From contig JADJSK010000003.1 in assembly GCA_016711705.1 (NCBI GenBank), positions 1 through 64,000 of the forward strand: a stretch of DNA of 64,000 nucleotides, in the 5' to 3' direction. Below the pieces are notes generated by a model. That model ran no database searches. It was given only the letters and a program-made list of their open reading frames with translations, and was not told the origin of the DNA. The translations under genes were made by a program, and so were the position numbers. This DNA is from Candidatus Brachybacter algidus (GTDB taxonomy: Bacteria > Bacteroidota > Bacteroidia > Chitinophagales > Saprospiraceae). How positions within the stretch are numbered: the first letter of the stretch is position 1; each line of letters begins with the position of its first letter. Below are positions 45,453-54,066 of the stretch, in pieces.

Positions 45453-46910
45453 CTACTGACCGACCATATTCACCTTCACAAAGTCGAGCAGCAACTGCAG
45501 CCCATAGCCTGTAGCATTTCTCATAGTCCCATATTCATTATCTGAAAAGGAAACACCTGCGATGTCGATGTGTGCCCATGAAGAATGATCACCAATGAAT
45601 TCTTTCAGGAAAAGTGCCGCAGTGATTGCTCCGGCGATTGGTTTACCGCTGAAATTTTTGACATCAGCTATATCTGATTTCAGATCATCCTGATAATTTT
45701 CCCAGATTGGAAGTCTCCAACATTTATCACCGGATCTTTTACCTGAATTATATATTTGATCTGCTAAGTCATCATTGTTAGAAAATAATCCTGCTACCTG
45801 ATATCCAAGTGTCTGAATAACGGACCCCGTCAATGTAGCAAAGTCAAGTAATACATCTGTTTTGAAGTTTTTGGTCAGATAACCTAGTCCATCCGCCAGT
45901 ATTAACCTACCTTCAGCATCTGTGTCTATTACTTCAATACTCTTACCTATGTAGCTGCCGATGACATCACCAGGTTTGGTAGAAGATCCGTCAGTGACAT
46001 TTTCTGTGAGCGGAATTGTGGTATAAACTTCGATAGGTAATGCAAGTCTTGCACACAATTCTGTAAAACCAAGCACCAGCGCAGCTCCCGACATATCACT
46101 TTTCATAAAATGCATGTTGGTTGATGACTTCATGGATACACCACCGGTATCGAATGTCACACCTTTACCGACAAGGCCGAGTGTTTTAACTTCTTTATTT
46201 TTTGGCTTATAGTGTAATATGAGGAATCGCGGTGGATTTGCACTTCCATCACTCACTGATTGAAGGGCAGCAAGTTTATTCTTTTTGATTTCCTTTTCAG
46301 TAAAAATATCCACTTTAAAGCCATGTTTTTTGCCACTTTGCCCAGCAAGATCTGCTATATATTCAGGCGTTTTGATATTGGATGGAGTATTGATAAGATC
46401 CATCATCGCCAACTGCACCTTTGTCAATGAGACTTCCTCATTAATGGCGTCTTCAAGATTGCTATTTAATGACCTTGTAACAAGAGTCAACTCCTCCAAC
46501 TTGGGCAAGCCGTTGGGCTTATATTTATACTTTCCCAGATTGTTTGTGGAAAGATAAGCCGCGTTGACTATAGAACGGCCACTATTTACTATATCTTGAT
46601 CAGAAAGCTCAGGTAAAACAACAGTGATGTTGCCACCTAACAGCGAACGATTTTTAATGATTAATTGTCTAAGTGTTTTGCATTGATCTGCATGACATTT
46701 AGTGTCGTCCATGCGCATGAAGACTATCTTCCCTTTTTTGTCAAGCGTCGATATCACATCACCATGTTCTTTTAGATGATTCTTTAATGCGGTAAGGTTA
46801 GTTTCAATGTCCAGATGTTCAACGTCAGTTTTTAATTTTTTTATATTAAAAACTAATACCAGGATTGAGTCGGATTGCTTGGGTAATGTTGTTTGTAAGT
46901 TTATTTTCAT
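45453..46910 (-). CDS. pepA: Leucyl aminopeptidase (M17 family)
   Basis: This 485-aa cytosolic metallo-aminopeptidase removes N-terminal residues from peptides. The catalytic domain shows the two-zinc ligands and active-site residues: VGKGVTFDTGGVSMK with the conserved Lys and Asp, MKSDMSGAALVLG, and the signature VIDTDAEGRLILADGL, followed by DFATLTG. The N-terminal macro-like domain (first 165 residues) is weakly conserved, as usual. The length is normal. It is isolated, with no promoter box evident in the 280-bp gap before it. Confidence 0.95.
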   Translation of the reverse strand: MKINLQTTLPKQSDSILVLVFNIKKLKTDVEHLDIETNLTALKNHLKEHGDVISTLDKKGKIVFMRMDDTKCHADQCKTLRQLIIKNRSLLGGNITVVLPELSDQDIVNSGRSIVNAAYLSTNNLGKYKYKPNGLPKLEELTLVTRSLNSNLEDAINEEVSLTKVQLAMMDLINTPSNIKTPEYIADLAGQSGKKHGFKVDIFTEKEIKKNKLAALQSVSDGSANPPRFLILHYKPKNKEVKTLGLVGKGVTFDTGGVSMKSSTNMHFMKSDMSGAALVLGFTELCARLALPIEVYTTIPLTENVTDGSSTKPGDVIGSYIGKSIEVIDTDAEGRLILADGLGYLTKNFKTDVLLDFATLTGSVIQTLGYQVAGLFSNNDDLADQIYNSGKRSGDKCWRLPIWENYQDDLKSDIADVKNFSGKPIAGAITAALFLKEFIGDHSSWAHIDIAGVSFSDNEYGTMRNATGYGLQLLLDFVKVNMVGQ

Positions 46911-47191
46911 CTCTACAGTTTTTATTTTTCATTTTCGTGCCATTCACTTTTATCATGACACAATTGAAAAAATGCTTTCCAAATTAAGTAGTGTGCTCCT
47001 TTATTATTTGATGTAATTTCAGTAATTAACTTTCATTAAAGTATTGTTTAACAATTATCATAATGTAGTTTAAATGCGAAAATATGAATAATATTGGTTA
47101 GAATAGGATGGTATGGCGGTTTCTAATTAAAGCTGCAAATTAAGGAAAAATATCTCAGTATGAAATAAGAATCATTAATCTTTTTAAAAGA

Positions 47192-48448
47192 TCAGTTGGC
47201 AGCCTTTAACTCAAGCTTTCTAAGAGAAGGTGCATAATATGTTACAAGTCCTACTACCAGCAAGGTCATAGTGCCGCCAAAGAGCACAGATGGCGACGTT
47301 CCAAGTAATCGTGCAGCGGTCCCGGATTCAAATGCACCGATTTCATTACTAGATCCGATAAACATTGTGTTGACTGCAGATACTCTTCCTCGCATGTGGT
47401 CGGGGGTATACATCTGTAGGATTGTCCCCCTTATTACTACGCTTACAGCATCGAATGCACCACTGGCACATAAGAGCACAAGTGAAAGATACAAGTTTTC
47501 AGACAGAGAGAAGCCGATCATGCACAAGCCGAAAGCAGCTACAGATAATAGCAATTTAAGTCCGGTTTTTGTTTCAGGAGGTTTTATAGACAATGCAAAT
47601 AGAAAGGTTGCAGCACCTAACGATGGCGCTGCTCTCAGCCAACCCAATTCCAGACTTCCAACATGCAGGATCTCACTTGCGAATACCGGCAATAACGCCA
47701 CAGCCCCTCCAAATAATACTGCAAAAAGGTCGAGGCACATAGCAGATAAAATGATCTTATTCTGAAAAACATATCGCAGGCCTTCCCTGATGCGTTCACC
47801 AGTACTTTGAGTATCAGGAGTAGCACTAACATAGGGTGGTTTTGGCTTAAGAAAACTACTGAAAATGACACTACAAAGCATGAAAAAACAAACTACAAGA
47901 GAGGAGGTGGCTGCATCTGTCATAGCGTAAACAAATCCCCCGATAGCCGGGCCCATGATAGCTCCCACCTGCCAGGCAGTGCTGCTAAGTGGCGAAACTC
48001 GAGGCATCATTTCTTTTGGGAAAATATAAGAGATGATAGAAAATGAAGCTGGTGCTGCAAATGATCTGGCAAGCCCCAGAATCATCGAAACCCCATAGAA
48101 TCCATATACTATTCCATTATGAGACAAGGATTGAGAGGCAAATCGACTCGACAGATAAGCAAAACCGAAACCGCATATTAAATAGACACAAAAAGATAAT
48201 AAAAGCACCTTCTTTTTATCATACTTGTCTACAAGATTTCCTGCGAACAAAGCTGAAGATAGCGCGGGAAGTGCTTCCGCAAGACCCACCATACCAAGTA
48301 TAAATGGGTTTTTGGTCATGCTGTATAAAAACCAACCGGTGATGACATTCTGCATCTGTATAGCGAATGTCATAAGAAACCTTGTAATCAGGTAAATATT
48401 AAATTCCCGATTTTTGTAGATTGATTGCTTTGGTTGGATATTTTCCAC
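47192..48448 (-). CDS. MFS transporter, DHA3/EntS-like
   Basis: This 418-aa protein has about twelve membrane helices. It starts FNIYLITRFLMTFAIQMQNV, with the motif GNLVDKYDKKKVLLLSF between helices 2 and 3 and the central MRGRVSAVNTMFIGSSNEIG. These are features of the MFS-3/enterobactin-exporter-like group, so an export role is likely (inference). It starts three bases after the stop of the metallo-hydrolase gene, and the two form an operon. Confidence 0.87.
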   Translation of the reverse strand: MENIQPKQSIYKNREFNIYLITRFLMTFAIQMQNVITGWFLYSMTKNPFILGMVGLAEALPALSSALFAGNLVDKYDKKKVLLLSFCVYLICGFGFAYLSSRFASQSLSHNGIVYGFYGVSMILGLARSFAAPASFSIISYIFPKEMMPRVSPLSSTAWQVGAIMGPAIGGFVYAMTDAATSSLVVCFFMLCSVIFSSFLKPKPPYVSATPDTQSTGERIREGLRYVFQNKIILSAMCLDLFAVLFGGAVALLPVFASEILHVGSLELGWLRAAPSLGAATFLFALSIKPPETKTGLKLLLSVAAFGLCMIGFSLSENLYLSLVLLCASGAFDAVSVVIRGTILQMYTPDHMRGRVSAVNTMFIGSSNEIGAFESGTAARLLGTSPSVLFGGTMTLLVVGLVTYYAPSLRKLELKAAN

Positions 48449-48451
48449 CTT

Positions 48452-49300
48452 CTATTTATACAAATCTGAAGAAATGTCTACTGGAACAATGCGCCCCTTT
48501 TCATTTTTAACTACCCGAGCTACAGCGTTGACCGGATCATGTTGAAAGAAAAGCACATGATTTTCTTTAACGGCAAGTTCTAATGTTTCTGTTTTTTCTT
48601 CTAAAGTATCCCAAGGCCACAAGTCGTAGGCCATTATATAAGGTAGAGGTATATGATGGAGAGAAGGAATGAGGTCTGTGAGAAATATCATTCTACTTTC
48701 CTTGTAGGGAATGTCCAACATCATAAGCCCTTTGGTATGGCCATTGCATTCTATTAGGTTAATGCCTTCTATCCACGGAGTCGATCTTTCTGAGGACGGT
48801 TCTATTAATTTCAGCGCCCCAGCTTCCATTAAAGGCATAAAGTTTTCAGGCAAGAAAGATGCTTTTTCCCTAGGATTAGATTCTAAAGCCCAATCCCAAT
48901 GCCTTTTGTTTAACCAGTATGTTGCATTTGGGAAAGTTGGGACATATTTGCCATTTTCATCAGTTTTGACAGCGTCTCCACAATGATCAAAATGCAAATG
49001 GGTCAGGAAGACATCTGTAATATCGGAATCCTTAATACCAATTTCATCCAGACTTTCAATTATATCATTACCAGAGGGATGAAAATGAGATCTGAATTTT
49101 TCTCCTTGCTTGTTACCTATACCTGTATCCACAAGGATCTTTCGGGTTTCAGTCTCTATGAGTAGACTCCTCATGGTCCAGGTGCACATATTATTCTCGT
49201 CGGCAGGGTTCATTTTATTCCACATGACTTTTGGTACAACGCCAAACATGGCACCACCGTCCAATTTAAAATTTCCTGCTGAAACTATGGTTAACTTCAT
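48452..49300 (-). CDS. MBL-fold metallo-hydrolase
   Basis: This 282-aa enzyme has the metallo-beta-lactamase zinc motif HLHFDH (His101, His103, Asp105, His106). A later histidine is in ECNGHTKGLMML, an aspartate in FLTDLIP, and a C-terminal histidine in FFQHDP. The layout resembles AiiA-like lactonases and other general MBL hydrolases. The substrate is unknown, and lactonase activity is only one option. It lies between the lipoprotein gene (9-bp gap) and the MFS exporter (3-bp gap). Confidence 0.88.
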   Translation of the reverse strand: MKLTIVSAGNFKLDGGAMFGVVPKVMWNKMNPADENNMCTWTMRSLLIETETRKILVDTGIGNKQGEKFRSHFHPSGNDIIESLDEIGIKDSDITDVFLTHLHFDHCGDAVKTDENGKYVPTFPNATYWLNKRHWDWALESNPREKASFLPENFMPLMEAGALKLIEPSSERSTPWIEGINLIECNGHTKGLMMLDIPYKESRMIFLTDLIPSLHHIPLPYIMAYDLWPWDTLEEKTETLELAVKENHVLFFQHDPVNAVARVVKNEKGRIVPVDISSDLYK

Positions 49301-49309
49301 AGTGCTTGT

Positions 49310-49813
49310 TTATTTGGTAGATTTACAAGGTGCATTATATGATTCATCATAACTTCTTAAGAACTCTTTGCCTTTTGAGCTGTTCGTACCTACCTTGCTA
49401 AGGTATTGTAATTTCAGCATCTCTACAGAATCAATTTTAAAACTGATAGCGGCCATAATGTTTACCAAACTTTTGTCTTTCATTTCCACTTCGTCGATGA
49501 ATACTTTAAGTGAGTCAGACAGCTTATTATAAATTTGAAAAGACTTTAACATAGGCGCGCTGTGCATAGAAAGCATTTTTCTGAGCATCACGGTGTCGTT
49601 CGTATCACGGATTTCGCTTTCCAAACTTTTTGAAACTTTAGTCCATAAAGAATCAGCAGTTTTGGCTAATTGATTGCGCTCGCAATAATATTGACGGGTC
49701 AATTCAATAATTGTATCCCCTCTTTGGCTACTGCATGATATAAATATAGTAATGATAAAAATAAAAATGCTCAAGAAAATAGGAAACCTCTTAGCAGTAT
49801 GTTGCAAAGGCAT
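49310..49813 (-). CDS. Small lipoprotein, unknown function
   Basis: This 167-aa protein has an N-terminal hydrophobic segment and lipobox IFISC (Cys27), so it should be a lipoprotein. The mature part is helical (TRQYYCERNQLAKTADSLWT and later VSKSLESEIR), without a recognised domain. Its 5' end overlaps the 3' end of the bacilliredoxin gene by 23 bases in a different frame, indicating tight coupling. An ATG further in would remove part of the signal and is disfavoured. Confidence 0.65.
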   Translation of the reverse strand: MPLQHTAKRFPIFLSIFIFIITIFISCSSQRGDTIIELTRQYYCERNQLAKTADSLWTKVSKSLESEIRDTNDTVMLRKMLSMHSAPMLKSFQIYNKLSDSLKVFIDEVEMKDKSLVNIMAAISFKIDSVEMLKLQYLSKVGTNSSKGKEFLRSYDESYNAPCKSTK

Positions 49814-50204
49814 TTTTAAGATTATTAGCGATCATTTCTGCACTTCTTCCTTCTATATTATGTCTTTCGATAAAGTGAACAAGTTTGCCATCCTTAAACA
49901 AGGCAATAGATGGTGAAGATGGAGGATAAGGCGCAAGATAAGTGCGGGCAGTTCTAACAGCATCTACATCTACTCCTGCGAAAACCGTAACCAGATTGTC
50001 AGGTCTTTTATCATCAGAAAGTGCGATTTTCACACCCGGACGGGCATAGGCAGCAGCACAGCCGCAAACAGAGTTAACAACAAGCAGGGTAGTGCCTTCC
50101 TGGTTTTCAAGCGCAGAGGCAACGGTTTCTGGAGTATGAAGGGAGGTAAAGCCAACTTCATTCAATTCATTAGCCATTGGCTGAGTCAATTGTATAGGAT
50201 ACAT
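49791..50204 (-). CDS. BrxA/BrxB family bacilliredoxin
   Basis: This 137-aa thioredoxin-like protein of the YphP/YqiW (DUF1094) family has the redox motif Cys47-Gly-Cys49 in VNSVCGCAAAYARPG and a third cysteine at the very C-terminus. In bacillithiol-using bacteria these proteins remove bacillithiol from mixed disulfides; many Bacteroidota carry them. The motifs HTPETVASALENQEGTTLLV and FAGVDVDAVRTARTYLAPYP are typical. It leads a run of four minus-strand genes. Confidence 0.9.
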   Translation of the reverse strand: MYPIQLTQPMANELNEVGFTSLHTPETVASALENQEGTTLLVVNSVCGCAAAYARPGVKIALSDDKRPDNLVTVFAGVDVDAVRTARTYLAPYPPSSPSIALFKDGKLVHFIERHNIEGRSAEMIANNLKNAFATYC

Positions 50205-50754
50205 ATTCTTTGATTTTTTAAATTATGAAAGTGGAACAGAAGCACGTGAAATTAGTTCAAGAACTTCCTTTAAAAGTCAAAAGTATGCATAAGTTATTAA
50301 TTATGTCTGAAAGAAAGTCAAATGTCCTTTTTGTTAATAAAAAGTTAACAATTAGTAGTTAGTTTATTTTTCGAAAAACTCGGATTTGCCTTGAAATAGT
50401 ATTATAGTTGGGTTTGAGTGATTGTGAAATTGGAAGTGGCAATACAATGGAAAGAATTTATCTAAATAAATAAAAAAAATACAGCCCTATATCTTTGGAC
50501 AAATAGACCTAAAGTTTCACAAAAAATTCAAAATATTCATAGTTAAATAACATAAAATACTATTATTCAGTATAATACAGTATACTAAAAGAAAACATAT
50601 AATAAATATATATATGACAAACACTTAAAAATGTATTTGCGGGGGGGTGAAAAAGGGTTGATATTTGTATCGAATATTTACCTAAGGAAGATAAATAACA
50701 TATCTCCTAAAGTAATGAAGAATGTAAACCAGTGATAAAAGAATCATTCGAGTT
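50205..50754. other. AT-rich intergenic region
   Basis: No gene is supported. It contains a G7 run near 50640 and TA-rich stretches. The region separates the bacilliredoxin operon (reading away to the left) from the candidate ncRNA locus. Confidence 0.5.
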
Positions 50755-50762
50755 TAGATTTG
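50755..50762 (+). promoter_or_regulatory. -7 box of the candidate ncRNA
   Basis: TAGATTTG fits TAnnTTTG on the plus strand and sits 9 bases before the first stem of the structured region. No coding gene follows on this strand, so the box either serves a small RNA or occurs by chance. Confidence 0.4.
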
Positions 50763-50767
50763 GATAT

Positions 50768-50953
50768 GTTCATGGGATTATAATTGTTGAGAGAGGGTCG
50801 TAAATCGGCCGATTTACGACCCTATTCTTTTTCGATCCCATATAAAGAAAGACATTTATAAGATATACATATTTTGAGCATTTAGTTTAAATAAAATTTG
50901 GATTTCGTTTTGGTTATAAGTCGTAGTGCCGCAATACTACGACTTATTTTTTT
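50768..50953 (+). ncRNA. Candidate structured small RNA
   Basis: This approximately 185-nt interval has no open frame but does have a promoter box, a large hairpin and a terminator. The hairpin has an outer stem ATGGGAT/ATCCCAT (50772-50778 with 50835-50841), an asymmetric internal loop, and a perfect 30-base palindrome (50794-50823, half-site AGGGTCGTAAATCGG). At the 3' end ATAAGTCGTAGT pairs with ACTACGACTTAT (50916-50927 with 50936-50947), followed by T7. The exact 5' end is inferred. It does not fold like 6S RNA, tmRNA or SRP RNA as far as I can judge. Confidence 0.35.
50916..50953 (+). terminator. Strong plus-strand terminator without an annotated gene upstream
   Basis: There is a perfect 12-bp stem (50916-50927/50936-50947), an 8-nt loop GCCGCAAT, and T7 at 50947-50953. 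On the minus strand the Ts precede the stem, so it works only in the plus direction. The nearest plus-strand gene upstream is more than 6 kb away. Confidence 0.8.
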
Positions 50954-51133
50954 GCCCAAAAGTGATGTGCTTCAGTTACAAGATCCTTAATTTTGAGTAT
51001 TGTGTGATAGCGGAGTGTTTGGCGTAGTTTAAACTATCCCGAATACTCTCGGGACTTTAAGCGTCATGGTGTCACAAGGATTTATCCTGTTTTATTAGCG
51101 GAAACTGACAATACATCAATTATCCTAACATTC
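50954..51133. other. Gap after ilvA with two small palindromes
   Basis: TAGTTTAAACTA (about 51016-51027) and TCCCGA/TCGGGA (about 51028-51047) are palindromic. The second could weakly end the ilv transcript on the minus strand but lacks a T-run. The first is shared with the repeat at 36125. Confidence 0.4.
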
Positions 51134-52378
51134 TCACCCAATCATCTGCGCAAAAAGCGCCTGATTGTCATTCAAATACTGAAATTGAAAATGTTTTTCC
51201 GCCATTTTGCTTTTGATTTCTATGACGGCTGATGGATCTTTCGATTCGATGCCAACCACCACAGGTCCGAATTCACGACTATTTTTCTTCGCAAATTGAA
51301 AATAAGTGATATCATCCTCCATACCCAATACATCATTCACAAATTCCTTCAATGCCCCCGGTCGCTGCGGAAACTGGATCATAAAATAATGCATCAGCCC
51401 TTCGTACAACAAGGACCTTTCCTTGATTTCAGCTGTTCGCTCTATATCATTATTACTGCCACTGACGATACACACCACCGTTTTTCCCCGGATCTGCTCT
51501 TTGTAAAAATCCAATGCGCCGATTGTTAATGCACCTGCCGGCTCGACTACCATTGCTTCTTCATTGTACAATCTCAAAATTATCGTACAGATCTTGCCTT
51601 CCGGCACCAGGACGATGTCATCCAGGTTTTTCTTACAAATTTCGAAGGTCAGATCGCCTACTTGTTTGACTGCAGCACCATCTACAAACTTATCAATAGT
51701 GTCAAGCGGTGTATTGTATCCGAAAGAGATGGAGTTTTTCATTGCAGCTGCTCCTGACGGTTCGACTCCGATGATCTTTGTCTGCGGACTTAATTGCTTG
51801 AATACGGTGGATAATCCGGAAGCCAGACCTCCTCCGCCGATTGGAATGAAAACATAATCAATTGGTATAGTTAATGTATTCAAGATTTCTAACCCAACAG
51901 TACCTTGCCCGGCGATTACCTTCATGTCGTCAAAAGGATGCACAAAGATTTTTTCTTTATCTTCAGCATATTGCCTGGCACTGCGGTATGTATCATCGAA
52001 TGTATCACCCGTCAGCACTATCTCTACGAATTCCTTTCCAAAAAGTTGAACTTGCTTGATCTTTTGTTTCGGAGTAGTCTTCGGCATATAGATCCTACCA
52101 TTTATCCCTAATAGTTGGCATGAATAAGCGACTCCCTGTGCATGATTTCCCGCGCTGGCACAGACTATTTCCTTTGCTTTATCCTCCTCAGAGAGCGTGC
52201 TGATCTTATTATAAGCACCCCTGATCTTATAGGATCTGACCAATTGCAGATCCTCCCTTTTAAGGAAAACCCTAGCTTGGTAGACAGCTGAAAGGTTGAA
52301 ATTTTCAGCAAGAGGAGTAGTTTGTACTACTCCTTCAAGCTGCTTTTGAGCCTTTTGAATTTCTTTAAATAGATCCAT
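51134..52378 (-). CDS. ilvA: Threonine dehydratase (biosynthetic)
   Basis: This 414-aa PLP enzyme deaminates threonine to 2-oxobutanoate, the first committed step to isoleucine. The Schiff-base lysine is Lys51 in RSYKIRGAYNKI. The glycine-rich phosphate loop is IPIGGGGLASG, and CASAGNHAQGVA is also conserved. The C-terminal regulatory part (PGALKEFVNDVLGMEDDITY) is a single ACT-like domain, making it shorter than the E. coli enzyme. The frame can be extended to 52426 into ilvC, but MDLFKEIQKAQ at 52378 is the sensible start, two bases after the ilvC stop. It is the last gene of the ilv operon. Confidence 0.95.
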   Translation of the reverse strand: MDLFKEIQKAQKQLEGVVQTTPLAENFNLSAVYQARVFLKREDLQLVRSYKIRGAYNKISTLSEEDKAKEIVCASAGNHAQGVAYSCQLLGINGRIYMPKTTPKQKIKQVQLFGKEFVEIVLTGDTFDDTYRSARQYAEDKEKIFVHPFDDMKVIAGQGTVGLEILNTLTIPIDYVFIPIGGGGLASGLSTVFKQLSPQTKIIGVEPSGAAAMKNSISFGYNTPLDTIDKFVDGAAVKQVGDLTFEICKKNLDDIVLVPEGKICTIILRLYNEEAMVVEPAGALTIGALDFYKEQIRGKTVVCIVSGSNNDIERTAEIKERSLLYEGLMHYFMIQFPQRPGALKEFVNDVLGMEDDITYFQFAKKNSREFGPVVVGIESKDPSAVIEIKSKMAEKHFQFQYLNDNQALFAQMIG

Positions 52379-52380
52379 TT

Positions 52381-53424
52381 TTATCCTTTTGGTCGCAATT
52401 TTCTTACTTCTGACCCAGTCTGCCATAATTCAGAATCTCTGATTTCTTTTAACTCTGAATTCAATGTAGCACGGTAATCTTCTTTACTTCCTTCCGCAAT
52501 TACTCTTGCTGCTTCTCTTCCTGAAGAAACTTCGTCATACAATTGCTCGAATACCGGGGCTGTTGCATCTCTAAACTTTCCTTTCCAATCCAATGCACCG
52601 CGTTGAGCAGTGACTGAAGTATTCGCAAACATCCAGTCCATACCGTTTTCGGCGACCAATGGCATGAGACTTTGAGTTAATTCTTCCACAGTTTCATTGA
52701 AAGCTTCGGACGGCGAATGTCCATTTTTTCTCAACACATTATATTGTGCTTCAAATAGACCTGCTAATGCTCCCATGAGAATACCCCTTTCACCTGTCAA
52801 ATCTGAATAAACTTCTTTTCTGAAATCTGTTTCAAATAAATAGCCACTTGCCACGCCAATCCCCAGGGAAACTACTTTGTCTTTTGCCTTGCCGGTTGCA
52901 TCCTGATAGATGGCATAACTTGAATTCAAGCCTTCTCCTTTCAGAAATAATCTTCTCAATGAAGTACCCGATCCCTTAGGTGCCACCAATATTACATCCA
53001 CATCAGCTGGAGGGACAATGCCTGTCTGTTCATGATAAGTAATACCGAATCCATGAGAAAAATAAAGTGTTTTTCCTGGTGTAAGATGGCTCTTGATCAA
53101 AGGCCATGAAGCAATCTGACCGGCATCAGACAATAAATATTGAATGATAGTAGCTTTTGAGCATGCCTCATCTATCTCAAATAAAGTTTCACCCGGAATC
53201 CAGCCATCAGATACTGCCTTGTCCCAACTTTTTCCTCCTTTTCTTTGACCTACGATCACATTGAAGCCATTGTCTTTTAAATTAAGTGACTGGCCGGGAC
53301 CTTGGACGCCGTAACCGATTACTGCTATCGTTTCATTTTTTAATGTTTCTAATGCTTTTGATAAAGGAAATTCTTCACGAGTTATCACTGTTTCTTCTAT
53401 TCCTCCGAAATTAATTGTTGCCAT
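52381..53424 (-). CDS. ilvC: Ketol-acid reductoisomerase
   Basis: This 347-aa NADPH-dependent enzyme converts acetolactate or acetohydroxybutyrate to the dihydroxy acids of valine and isoleucine synthesis. The Rossmann motif is VIGYGVQGPGQSLNLKDNG. The catalytic domain has the Mg-binding DLTGERGILMGALAG and the ETVEELTQSLMP block. It ends with the usual RKLRPKG. It is of the short class I size. It lies 54 bases after ilvN and 2 bases before ilvA in the operon. Confidence 0.96.
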   Translation of the reverse strand: MATINFGGIEETVITREEFPLSKALETLKNETIAVIGYGVQGPGQSLNLKDNGFNVIVGQRKGGKSWDKAVSDGWIPGETLFEIDEACSKATIIQYLLSDAGQIASWPLIKSHLTPGKTLYFSHGFGITYHEQTGIVPPADVDVILVAPKGSGTSLRRLFLKGEGLNSSYAIYQDATGKAKDKVVSLGIGVASGYLFETDFRKEVYSDLTGERGILMGALAGLFEAQYNVLRKNGHSPSEAFNETVEELTQSLMPLVAENGMDWMFANTSVTAQRGALDWKGKFRDATAPVFEQLYDEVSSGREAARVIAEGSKEDYRATLNSELKEIRDSELWQTGSEVRKLRPKG

Positions 53425-53478
53425 GTTTTAAGTATTATATTTTTATTTATTTAATTTGTAAAATTCTTTATATCAAGA

Positions 53479-54066
53479 TTACATCTGAAATATCTTGCTT
53501 TTGAGGTTCAAATATTCATTGTTAATAGGTAGTTTGGTCGGATCATTTCTTTCCATATCTAGGACATCCTGATGGACTCCTATACTTGATTTAATAATGG
53601 CTATTCTTGAACTTCTTACGAATTCAATTAGGCCATATTTGTGTAGTTCTTTCAATAAATTATTGATTTCTTCATTCTGTCCAGTCGTTTCGAAAACAGT
53701 AAAATCTTCTCTGATTACCACTGCCTTTGCACCATATTCCCTAAGTAACCTTTCGACTTTCACGTCTTTCATAATGGTAGATGTTGCAACTTTGTATAGC
53801 GCCATCTGCTGCCAGATGATTTCCTCATTGGTATTATAATATACCTTAAGTACGTCGATCAGTTTTTCCAGTTGACGGACGAGATTGCGGATCACCGTCT
53901 CTGCTTCACATAACACGAGTGTAAATCTGTAAATGTTTTCGATTTCACTTGGAGAAGTATTCAGGCTTTCCAAACTGATCTTTCTTCTGGAAAACATGAT
54001 GGCTATTTTATTGATCAGACCTACCTGATTTTCGGTATAAATGGTCAGTGTATATTCTTTTTTCAT
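53479..54066 (-). CDS. ilvN: Acetolactate synthase small (regulatory) subunit
   Basis: This 195-aa protein has an N-terminal ACT domain (YTLTIYTENQVGLINKIAIM, FSRRKISLESLNTSP) that mediates valine feedback on the catalytic subunit. The conserved C-terminal domain carries VERLLREYGAKAVVIREDFT and ELHKYGLIEFVRSSRIAI. The start codon abuts the ilvB stop with no spacer, ensuring stoichiometric translation. It can also be called ilvH; the two names are not distinguishable here. Confidence 0.94.
   Translation of the reverse strand: MKKEYTLTIYTENQVGLINKIAIMFSRRKISLESLNTSPSEIENIYRFTLVLCEAETVIRNLVRQLEKLIDVLKVYYNTNEEIIWQQMALYKVATSTIMKDVKVERLLREYGAKAVVIREDFTVFETTGQNEEINNLLKELHKYGLIEFVRSSRIAIIKSSIGVHQDVLDMERNDPTKLPINNEYLNLKSKIFQM

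Noticed and set aside
50768..50953. 6S RNA or tmRNA
   Set aside because: No long closing stem between 5' and 3' ends with a central bubble as in 6S, and no tRNA-like ends or tag frame as in tmRNA.
52379..52426. Extended ilvA start inside ilvC
   Set aside because: The added residues (MADWVRSKKIATKRIK) are a frame-shifted reading of the ilvC end; the MDLFKEIQ start matches the family.
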